Source: Nitrospirota bacterium
Lineage (GTDB): Bacteria; Nitrospirota; Thermodesulfovibrionia; Thermodesulfovibrionales; Magnetobacteriaceae
Direction: 5' to 3'
Length of the DNA stretch: 64,000 bases
Assembly (NCBI GenBank): GCA_015233015.1
Contig: JADFYO010000003.1
Location: 54,848-118,847, forward strand
Within the stretch, counting starts at the first letter, position 1. Every line of letters begins with the position of its first letter. Under the pieces are notes generated by a model. It did no database searches, was not told the DNA's origin, and saw only the letters and a program-made list of their open reading frames with translations. Both the position numbers and the translations under genes were made by a program. Positions 57,028 to 64,000 of the stretch are shown here, piece after piece.

Positions 57028-58908
57028 ATGGAAAAACTGACAATAGACGCTCTTCACACTATCAGGGAAAACTACAAGAGCCGCCTCAGCGAAGGAAGGC
57101 TGATGCTTTGTGGAGGCACGGGGTGCATTGCCGGTGGCAGCCTGAAAATAAAAGACGCCATCGAGGCGAAGCTGAAAGAACAAAACCTGAGCGGCAAATA
57201 TAAGGTCATCCTGACCGGATGTAACGGTTTCTGTGCCCACGGCCCGCTGTTAGTTGTCCAGCCGGAGGGTATCTTCTACGAAAGACTGAAGCCGGACGAC
57301 GCGCCTCTCCTCGTAGAGGAACACTTAATAGGCGGCAGTCCGCTTGAAAAAAATTTGTACAAGGACACAAAGACCCACGCCGCCTTGCAGCAACTCATGG
57401 ACATCCCATTTTTTAATCTGCAAATGCTTGGCGCCCTCAGGAACCGCGGTACTATAGACCCCGAGAACATCGAGGAATATATAGCGGTTGACGGCTACTT
57501 TGGGGCAGCCAAGTCGCTCAGGGAGATGACCCCAGCTGAAATTATAAAAGAGGTAAGAGGCTCCGTCTTACGCGGAAGGGGAGGGGCGGGCTTTATAACA
57601 GGCCTGAAGTGGGAGCTGTGCTCTCAGGCCCAGGGTGACAGTAAGTATATACTCTGTAACGGCGACGAGGGCGACCCGGGTGCCTTTATGGACAGGAGCA
57701 TCATGGAGGCCGACCCCCATGTGGTAATAGAGGGTATGATAATCGCGGCCAAGGCCATCGGCGCCCATCAGGGCTACATATACGTAAGGGCAGAGTACCC
57801 GCTGGCCGTCAGAAGGCTGCGTAAGGCAATAGACCAGGCCGTCGAGTATGGCCTTTTGGGGCAGGACATCCTTGGGAGTGGCTTTAATCTTGACATCGAT
57901 ATATATCCCGGCGCCGGGGCCTATGTCTGCGGCGAGGAGACCGCCCTCATGCGCTCAATCGAAGGCAAACGCGGCTCTCCAATCCCCAGGCCGCCATTTC
58001 CCGTCCACAAAGGTTTATGGGAAAAACCAACCGTCCTCAATAACGTGGAGACATTTGCAAACATCCCGTCGATAATACGCAACGGCGCGGACTGGTTTAA
58101 ATCCCGCGGCACAGAGAAATCCACCGGAACAAAGGTCTTTGCCCTGACCGGAGCCGCGCTCAACACCGGGTTGATAGAGATACCATTCGGGACTTCCCTT
58201 AGAACTATAATAGAAGATATTGGCGGAGGTATTAAGCGGGGACGGCACTTTAAGGCCCTCCAGCTTGGCGGCCCATCAGGGGGCTGCATTCCCGCCGATC
58301 TGCTCGATTTGCCCGTCACCTACGAAGACATTATCAAGACCGGAGCAATCGTAGGAAGCGGCGGCATGGTTGTCCTCGATGACACCAACTGTATGGTCAA
58401 TCTTGCAAGGTTCTTTCTCGGTTTCACCGGCCACGAGTCCTGCGGCAAATGTACACCATGCAGGGTAGGCACGAGGATAATGCTTAACCGCCTTATCGAT
58501 ATAACCGAAGGCAGAGGAAAAGAAGGCGACATAGAACTCCTCGAAGACCTTGCCGACGATATTAAGACCGCGTCATTGTGCGGGCTTGGTCAGACTGCCC
58601 CCAACCCCGTGCTTACTACAATCAGGTATTTCAGAGCCGAATACGAGGCCCACATAAGGGACAAATGGTGTTTTTCTGGCGTGTGTAAAAACCTTTCGAC
58701 TATTTATATCGATAAAAAGGCGTGTACGGGCTGCACGGCCTGTGCGCGTGCCTGCCAGGTAGGGGCGGTTGTGGGTGAAAAGAAAAAACCACACTCAATC
58801 ATTCAGGAAAAGTGTGTAAAGTGCAGGTCTTGTTATAACGCCTGCAAGTTCGGGGCTGTTAAGATAGGCCCTGCAGCGATGTTTACTACTCCTAAGGAGT
58901 CAGCGTGA
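57028..58908 (+). CDS. NADH-binding NuoF-like flavoprotein with extra ferredoxin domain
   Basis: 626 residues from ATG 57028 (MEKLTIDALH). N-terminal thioredoxin-like [2Fe-2S] domain (C28, C33, C65, C69). Central NuoF with the FMN/NADH motifs GRGGAGFITGLKW and CNGDEGDPGAFMDRS, SLBB domain, and the [4Fe-4S] site ESCGKCTPCRVGT. C-terminal 2[4Fe-4S] ferredoxin (CTGCTACARAC, CVKCRSCYNAC). This is the HndC/HydB type, soluble, as found in NADH-linked and bifurcating hydrogenases or formate dehydrogenases. It starts 13 nt after the receiver-NuoE gene. Confidence 0.94.
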   Translation: MEKLTIDALHTIRENYKSRLSEGRLMLCGGTGCIAGGSLKIKDAIEAKLKEQNLSGKYKVILTGCNGFCAHGPLLVVQPEGIFYERLKPDDAPLLVEEHLIGGSPLEKNLYKDTKTHAALQQLMDIPFFNLQMLGALRNRGTIDPENIEEYIAVDGYFGAAKSLREMTPAEIIKEVRGSVLRGRGGAGFITGLKWELCSQAQGDSKYILCNGDEGDPGAFMDRSIMEADPHVVIEGMIIAAKAIGAHQGYIYVRAEYPLAVRRLRKAIDQAVEYGLLGQDILGSGFNLDIDIYPGAGAYVCGEETALMRSIEGKRGSPIPRPPFPVHKGLWEKPTVLNNVETFANIPSIIRNGADWFKSRGTEKSTGTKVFALTGAALNTGLIEIPFGTSLRTIIEDIGGGIKRGRHFKALQLGGPSGGCIPADLLDLPVTYEDIIKTGAIVGSGGMVVLDDTNCMVNLARFFLGFTGHESCGKCTPCRVGTRIMLNRLIDITEGRGKEGDIELLEDLADDIKTASLCGLGQTAPNPVLTTIRYFRAEYEAHIRDKWCFSGVCKNLSTIYIDKKACTGCTACARACQVGAVVGEKKKPHSIIQEKCVKCRSCYNACKFGAVKIGPAAMFTTPKESA

Positions 58909-61385
58909 TGATAGAACTTACAATCGATGACATAAAGGTAAAAGTAGAAAAGGGCCTGACGATTCTACAGGCAGCCCTTGCGAATAATATCTACATCCCG
59001 CACATTTGCTGGGACCCCAGGCTCAAACCCTACGGCGGCTGCAGGATGTGTCTCGTAGAAATAGAGGGACAGCCGCGCCCCCTTGCCTCATGTTCTTATC
59101 CTGCCGAAAACGGTATGATAGTTAAGACAAATACCCCGAGGATTGCCAAACTCAGAAAGACAATGGTCGAGCTGCTTCTTATTCATCATCCCCTTGACTG
59201 TCCGACATGTGACAAGGCGGGGGAGTGCAACCTTCAGGACCTCGCCCATCAGTATGGCCCGTCCAAGAACAGGATTCAGGAGGAGAAATACTCTGTTACG
59301 AGGCACTCCAGAAATCCCTTCATCATGAGAGACCAGGACAAGTGTATTCTATGCGGCAAATGCGTTGCCGTATGCTGGGAACATCAGGGCGTGGGGGCTA
59401 TTAATTTTATCGGCAGGGGGTTTGATACAAAGGTATCACCGGCCTTCGAGGAAGTCCTTGACTGTGAATTTTGCGGCCAGTGCGTCGATATATGCCCTGT
59501 CGGGGCGCTTGGAAACAAACCCTTTCACTGTTGCAGCGCGTGGTTTCTCGAAAGCAGCGACAATATCTGTCCATATTGCGGCGTCGGATGCACAATTACA
59601 TTAGAGACGCGCGAGGGCAGGATTGTAAGGACGCAAGGCGTTGCCACAAAGGGCGTAAACAAGGGAGACCTCTGTGTTAAGGGCAGGTACGGGATGGATT
59701 TCATATACGCCGAAAACAGGCTTAAGTATCCCCTTATCAGAAAAAACGGAGAGCTTGTAGAGACCACATGGGAAGATGCTATGCACATCCTGACAGAGCG
59801 CCTCTCTGAGGTTATTCAAACAAAAGGGCCGGAGAGAATAGGCGTCATCGGTTCCCACAAATTTTCAAACGAGAGTAACTACATGCTGCAAGAGTTTGCG
59901 CGCAAGGTAATCGGCACAAACAACATAGACTCCGCCGCCTGTTTCGGTTTCACTAATGTGCAGAAAACGGTATCTCAGGCCTTTGGCCTGACGAACCTGC
60001 CCATCACCATGGACTCTCCAATAGGCAAAGGAGCCATACTCGTAGTCGAATCCGATATAACCTCCACACATCCTGTCTGGGGGTTAAAGTTTATTGAAGC
60101 GAGAAAGAAAGGCTCTAAAATCCTCGTATTAGATTCACGTGAGACCAAGCTCTCGAGGCACAGCGACATATGGCTGAGAGTAAGGCCGGGCACTTCTCAT
60201 GCGCTGTTAAACGGTATCATGTACCTGGCAATAGAGGGCGGTTACCACTTAAAAAACAATGTGTCAACAGCAGCAGCCAATTTTCCAGAGCTGGAAGAAC
60301 TTGTTAAGTCCTATCCGCCTGCCGTAGCGGCTAAGATTGCCGGCATAGACACGGACGAGTTTGTGGAAATGGCAAGGGTGTTTCTTACCGCCGGCAGCAG
60401 AATGATAGCCATGACCCTTGGCTCTGTTGAAAATAATAAAGGCCTGAACACTTCCCTTTCGGCTGCTAACCTAATAATGCTAACTGGCGACGGCCCATCA
60501 GCCCTTCAGATGCCGGCAGGTTATGCTAATACCTTTGGTATGTGGAAGATGGGAATAACGCCGGACTATCTGCCCGGCTATAAAAAGATCGAAGGACCAT
60601 CCGGCAAGAATCTCTATCAAATGCTCTACGGGGAAAACACGCTCGATGCCCTCTACATAATGGGAGATGACCCTCTGGGCACCTGTCCTGATCTGAAGAA
60701 AATGGAATCGGCACTTCGTAATTTGCAGCTTCTCATTGTGCAGGATATAAGGCTTACAGGGACGGCTCGCCTCGCCCATATCGTTTTACCTGAGGCAAGC
60801 TGGGCCGAAACGGAGGGCACATTTACAAACGCGGCCGGATTAAATCAAACCTCGGAGAAGATATCCGCCCCTTCGGGTGCGTCCATAGCCGGTTGGCAGA
60901 TCTTTAGAAACCTGACAAGATATATGAACTTGCAGCCGTCAGTTGAGAACTTTACCGCCCTGAAAGACCGTCTAGCGACGATGGCAACTGACCACGGCAA
61001 AGAGAAATGGAAATACATACCGTTACACTATGAGGAGAGTGAACCCCCTGACAAGCAATATCCGCTTATTATGGTAACGGGCAATCTGATGCAGCACTCC
61101 GGCGCCCTTTCTGTAATGTCTAAAAATCTTTCAGAGGCATTCCCAGGGTTCTTCATACAGATAAACGAAAAGGACGCAGCAAGACACGGCATAATGGACG
61201 GCGGTATGGCGCGCGTGGAGTCGCGGCGCGGGTCAATTACGGTAAAAGTGGAAGTGACCGACGAGGTTACAGAGGGGATGATCTTCGCGCCCATCAATTT
61301 TGCAACTGCCAGATTAAATGATCTCACATACGTCTACGAAGGCGGCGCCGCCCCATTGACAGCCATAAGGATATTTCCGGCATAA
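58908..61385 (+). CDS. NuoG/FdhA-like molybdopterin oxidoreductase lacking the formate dehydrogenase active site
   Basis: About 825 residues; ATG 58908 (or GTG 58905) after AAGGAG. N-terminal [2Fe-2S] (CRMCLVEIEG), His-Cys cluster (HHPLDCPTCDKAGECNLQ), two [4Fe-4S] (CILCGKCVAVC, CEFCGQCVDIC), then CPYCGVGC opening a molybdopterin domain and C-terminal binding domain. Where formate dehydrogenases have Sec/Cys-His, this reads SAACFGFTNV, so the catalytic pair is absent. It may be a NuoG-like scaffold that passes electrons. Overlaps the NuoF stop. Confidence 0.9.
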   Translation: MIELTIDDIKVKVEKGLTILQAALANNIYIPHICWDPRLKPYGGCRMCLVEIEGQPRPLASCSYPAENGMIVKTNTPRIAKLRKTMVELLLIHHPLDCPTCDKAGECNLQDLAHQYGPSKNRIQEEKYSVTRHSRNPFIMRDQDKCILCGKCVAVCWEHQGVGAINFIGRGFDTKVSPAFEEVLDCEFCGQCVDICPVGALGNKPFHCCSAWFLESSDNICPYCGVGCTITLETREGRIVRTQGVATKGVNKGDLCVKGRYGMDFIYAENRLKYPLIRKNGELVETTWEDAMHILTERLSEVIQTKGPERIGVIGSHKFSNESNYMLQEFARKVIGTNNIDSAACFGFTNVQKTVSQAFGLTNLPITMDSPIGKGAILVVESDITSTHPVWGLKFIEARKKGSKILVLDSRETKLSRHSDIWLRVRPGTSHALLNGIMYLAIEGGYHLKNNVSTAAANFPELEELVKSYPPAVAAKIAGIDTDEFVEMARVFLTAGSRMIAMTLGSVENNKGLNTSLSAANLIMLTGDGPSALQMPAGYANTFGMWKMGITPDYLPGYKKIEGPSGKNLYQMLYGENTLDALYIMGDDPLGTCPDLKKMESALRNLQLLIVQDIRLTGTARLAHIVLPEASWAETEGTFTNAAGLNQTSEKISAPSGASIAGWQIFRNLTRYMNLQPSVENFTALKDRLATMATDHGKEKWKYIPLHYEESEPPDKQYPLIMVTGNLMQHSGALSVMSKNLSEAFPGFFIQINEKDAARHGIMDGGMARVESRRGSITVKVEVTDEVTEGMIFAPINFATARLNDLTYVYEGGAAPLTAIRIFPA

Positions 61386-61398
61386 CTGGGGTACAGAA

Positions 61399-61443
61399 GC
61401 CGCCAAAGGGCGGCACAGGGGTGAAGGGGGATTATCCCCCTTC
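61399..61443. terminator. two hairpins between convergent genes
   Basis: GCCGCC-AAAG-GGCGGC (61399-61414) and GAAGGGGG-ATTAT-CCCCCTTC (61423-61443), the second followed by a T-rich stretch. They separate the NuoG-like gene from the convergent GGDEF-EAL gene. Confidence 0.8.
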
Positions 61444-61456
61444 GTCTTTAATCCTT

Positions 61457-63811
61457 TTATGCCGCCAGGCTAATACACTCATCTTTCAATAATAGTTCAA
61501 ATTCATCAGCCGGTACGGGTTTGCTAAAAAGATACCCCTGCACCTCATCACAACCCAGGCAACGCAGTATCTCTAATTGTTCTATTGTTTCCACGCCCTC
61601 GGCTATCACTTTCAATCTCAGATTATGAGCCATGTCTATTATCGTCTTTACTATTGTAATATCATCCTTATTGTTTGATATTTCCATTATAAAACTTCTG
61701 TCTATTTTTAACTTTTTAAATGGAAGGTTCTTCAGGTAACTCAACGATGAATATCCTGTACCGAAATCGTCAATCGATACCTGCACACCTATCGAATTTA
61801 ATCTCCTTAATAATCGTATTGTTGCATCGACGTTCTGCATAGAAAAACTCTCCGTAAATTCTATCTCCAATTGATGTGGATTTAATTCAGTTTCATATAT
61901 AACCCGCATTACCACATCTTCAAGATTGTATTGTCTGGATATTTGTTTCAAAGAGGCGTTTACAGCCATTGTTATTGGAGGCAATCCCATCTTTTGCCAT
62001 GCACTGTTTTGCATACAGCTATTGTGAAGAACCTGCTCGCCCAGCGGTACAATCAATCCTGTGTCCTCTGCTATTGGAATAAATTTGTTTGGCGGTATCA
62101 TGCCGCGCTCAGGATGCTTCCAGCGTACCAGCGCCTCAGCCCCTGTTATCCTTCCGCTTTTAAGGTCTACTTGCGGCTGATAATGAATTACCAGCTCATT
62201 TTTATCTATAGCATTGCGCAGTTCATTTTCTATTTTTATTCTCTCATTTATCATTGTATCCATTGCTGAATTAAAGAAACTAACCATGTTCTTACCTGAT
62301 TTTTTTGAATGATAGAGGGCAATCTCAGACTGTTTTAACAACTCGGCGGCGTCCAGCGTATCTATAGGATAGACGCTTATCCCTATGCTCATAGTTATCT
62401 TGAAGCAACCCGTTGACGTTTCAACCGGCTGCATTAACGCTGACAATATCTTTTCAGATATTTTTTCAGCATCATCTACACTTTTTATATTCGACGTAAT
62501 TATCGAAAACTCATCGCCGCTCATCCTCGCTAACGTATCTGTGTCTCGCACACATTCAGCTAATCTCCCTGCAATCTCCTTTAGTACTATGTCGCCTGTA
62601 TCATGTCCCATCGCGTCGTTTATATCCTTAAAATTATCTATATCCATGTATAATAACGCTAATTTATTACCTAGCCGTCTTGAAGATTTTATCTCATGGT
62701 TCAGTCTGTCAAAAAATAACACCCTGTTTGGAATGTCTGTGAGTGCGTCGTGATTCAGAACATGATAAATCCTGTCATCGGCAATCTTACGTTCAATCAT
62801 GCCCGCTAATACATTTGCTACCGATGTCAAAAAATTATCTTCCAAATCATTGCGTTGATGTCCGGCAGGCACATATAGATTTATAACGCCCAGCACCGTT
62901 TCTCTCGATTTTACAGGCACGCAGTAATGTCCATGATCGTGCATATTTTCAAACGTAATAAAGTGATGAGCGTCTATCGAGGATTTAAATATCGTTTTAC
63001 CTGTTTCAGCGGCTATCCCGCATAGACATTTCCCAACGGGAAGGTGGCTGCATGTCGTAAATAAATCCAAAGAAACCCCTTTATGTGCCTTCATCACGAG
63101 AATCTCGGGGTCTTCTTCGATTACAAATATACATCCCGTAGTTTTCTTTAACAGCCAGGGTACATCGCTGATTATATTGAGCACCATTTGCAGCTGCTCC
63201 TTCAATGAAACCGGCTCGAGCGATACCATCAATATTTGGTTTATAACGCTCTGGATTAAATAGTTATGGCCCATTTTCACTTCCGTCTCTTTATGCAGGA
63301 CAACGCCGGCAATCGTGTAGGCAATACTTTTCAGAAACAGTTCATCGTCATCGTTACGCTTATACCCTTCGCTCAGATAGACATTGATTACCCCCAATAG
63401 TCTCTCGGCTGAAATGATGGGTATGCAGTAATGCCCGTGCGGGGGCATACCGCTGTACCTGATAGAGTGTTTATCTTCTTTGCTGTCTGTTGAGAATACT
63501 ATCTCTTTGGTGGAGGCAGCTAAACCGCAGAGGCATTTACCGTATGGTATCGAAGAGCATTCCGCCAGCTGGGCATCTTTAAAATTATGAGATGCCGCAA
63601 TGTTCAGTACGTTGGATTTCTCATCTGAAAGAAAGATGCTTCCCTTGTTCTCTAAATGCATCCAGTGAATGGACATTAGAATTTCTAAAATATCCCTGCA
63701 CTGTTCTTTCAGAGTAACAGGAAGCAGCGATACGGCAAGTATTGAGTTTATAACTTCCTGCTTTTTCGTGTTTCTGGCTCTGCCTGCCTCTCTTTCATAC
63801 AATCCCTGCAT
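61457..63811 (-). CDS. GAF-GAF-GGDEF-EAL c-di-GMP phosphodiesterase
   Basis: 784 residues from ATG 63811; TTG 63835 is also open. Two GAF domains (~20-185 and ~195-355), each with CLCG and HGHYC motifs. The GGDEF domain is altered to MSGDEF and is probably inactive as a cyclase. EAL is intact: GAEALVRW, VNASL, EFTES, DDFGTGYSSLSYL, LKIDRSFI, AEGVET, QGYLFSKPV. It should degrade c-di-GMP under GAF control. No membrane segment. Confidence 0.92.
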   Translation of the reverse strand: MQGLYEREAGRARNTKKQEVINSILAVSLLPVTLKEQCRDILEILMSIHWMHLENKGSIFLSDEKSNVLNIAASHNFKDAQLAECSSIPYGKCLCGLAASTKEIVFSTDSKEDKHSIRYSGMPPHGHYCIPIISAERLLGVINVYLSEGYKRNDDDELFLKSIAYTIAGVVLHKETEVKMGHNYLIQSVINQILMVSLEPVSLKEQLQMVLNIISDVPWLLKKTTGCIFVIEEDPEILVMKAHKGVSLDLFTTCSHLPVGKCLCGIAAETGKTIFKSSIDAHHFITFENMHDHGHYCVPVKSRETVLGVINLYVPAGHQRNDLEDNFLTSVANVLAGMIERKIADDRIYHVLNHDALTDIPNRVLFFDRLNHEIKSSRRLGNKLALLYMDIDNFKDINDAMGHDTGDIVLKEIAGRLAECVRDTDTLARMSGDEFSIITSNIKSVDDAEKISEKILSALMQPVETSTGCFKITMSIGISVYPIDTLDAAELLKQSEIALYHSKKSGKNMVSFFNSAMDTMINERIKIENELRNAIDKNELVIHYQPQVDLKSGRITGAEALVRWKHPERGMIPPNKFIPIAEDTGLIVPLGEQVLHNSCMQNSAWQKMGLPPITMAVNASLKQISRQYNLEDVVMRVIYETELNPHQLEIEFTESFSMQNVDATIRLLRRLNSIGVQVSIDDFGTGYSSLSYLKNLPFKKLKIDRSFIMEISNNKDDITIVKTIIDMAHNLRLKVIAEGVETIEQLEILRCLGCDEVQGYLFSKPVPADEFELLLKDECISLAA

Positions 63812-63879
63812 AGTCGTTTGCACCTCGCCCCCCAAAATTAAACGTCAAAAAAACCTGATAAACAATAACGTTATTATTA

Positions 63880-64000
63880 ATAAGTGCATAGGTAAGTGGA
63901 CATTTAATTAGGGGAAATGATACAATAAAGAATGAGAGAATTAGATGGCAGGAAATTAGATCATAAGACATTAGAAGAGATAAGAATAAGAGCAGTCAAG
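63880..64000 (+). mobile_element. left end of an IS630-type insertion sequence
   Basis: The AT-rich DNA before the transposase start (TAGGTAAGTGGACATTTAAT) is likely the terminal repeat region. The right end lies outside the window, so the repeat cannot be confirmed. IS630 elements insert at TA, and a TA sits in GCATAGGTAAG. Confidence 0.55.
63932..64000 (+). CDS. IS630-type transposase, first 23 codons
   Basis: The frame starts MRELDGRKLDHKTLEEIR and runs off the right edge. This opening, leading into a helix-turn-helix, is characteristic of a common IS630-family group. Nothing more can be said from 23 residues. Confidence 0.7.
   Translation, partial: MRELDGRKLDHKTLEEIRIRAVK

Noticed and set aside
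58908..61385. Selenocysteine formate dehydrogenase
   Set aside because: No in-frame TGA and no Cys-His or Sec-His at the active-site position.

Overview
This 64-kb window looks like a chromosomal contig from an anaerobic or facultative Gram-negative bacterium, most likely of the Nitrospirota (Thermodesulfovibrio/Magnetobacterium type). This placement is inferred from gene content, not from a marker-gene tree. Pointers are a lipid A-type acyltransferase, a membrane-bound LysM lytic transglycosylase and type IV pilus parts (Gram-negative envelope), a NuoEF/NuoG-like NADH-linked iron-sulfur module, a Re-citrate-synthase-like enzyme beside an NAD-type isocitrate dehydrogenase, an unusually dense set of sensor kinases and c-di-GMP proteins, and a giant kinase/WD40 protein. 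Coding is dense on both strands with GC near half. Three stretches are clearly AT-richer and look acquired: the left edge, about 24.0-26.0 kb, and 39.3-40.5 kb. The region at 53.6-55.4 kb has a similar character.

Layout. 1-1.0 kb: 5' part of an unrecognised protein reading off the left edge behind a near-consensus promoter and a GTTAC/GTAAC cluster. 1.2-6.7 kb: a small secreted protein, a radical SAM protein, the lysine/meso-DAP operon lysA-dapF-dapA and an exported CxxC protein. 6.8 kb: rubredoxin. 7.0-13.5 kb: a 2154-residue Ser/Thr kinase with four WD40 propellers. 13.6-17.5 kb: hybrid histidine kinase and HD hydrolase. 17.7-18.3 kb: small coiled-coil membrane protein and tRNA-Arg(CCT). 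18.4-21.6 kb: gmd, radical SAM and glycosyltransferase operon. 21.7-24.0 kb: citrate/homocitrate synthase-like enzyme plus isocitrate dehydrogenase. 24.0-26.0 kb: degraded accessory genes. 26.1-30.3 kb: two sensor kinases. 30.3-32.7 kb: PilB/MshE-type ATPase with a frameshift. 33.3-38.4 kb: rpmH-rnpA-yidD-yidC and a DHH/CBS tRNA nucleotidyltransferase. 38.4-41.5 kb: PfkB kinase, an AT-rich RusA/nuclease pair and an acyltransferase. 41.6-48.0 kb: a substrate-binding protein, histidine kinase, receiver and REC-PAS-GGDEF set. 48.3-51.5 kb: coiled-coil protein, prepilin peptidase, nusA, rimP. 51.6-53.3 kb: lytic transglycosylase. 53.6-54.8 kb: GT-A-like protein and a free-standing TrkA-C domain. 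55.5-61.4 kb: hisH, a receiver-NuoE fusion, NuoF and a NuoG-like molybdopterin protein. 61.5-63.8 kb: GAF-GAF-GGDEF-EAL. The right edge holds the first 23 codons of an IS630-type transposase.

Themes that cut across the list. (1) Two intact housekeeping genes, rnpA and pilD, have no ATG, GTG or TTG start and appear to begin at CTG next to the upstream stop codon. (2) A scattered family of four small coiled-coil, C-terminally anchored proteins; in three of them the ATG lies exactly 7 nt after the -10 box, which predicts leaderless mRNAs. Two of the four are broken. (3) Several genes carry short tandem repeats of 10-18 bp just upstream of the start codon. (4) A GAF subtype with invariant CLCG and HGHYC motifs occurs three times, in two signalling proteins. 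(5) A response-regulator receiver is fused to a NuoE electron-transfer subunit. The best candidates for undescribed biology are the receiver-NuoE/NuoF/NuoG-like module, the two loci that share a GTTAC-cluster promoter, and the RusA/nuclease pair.
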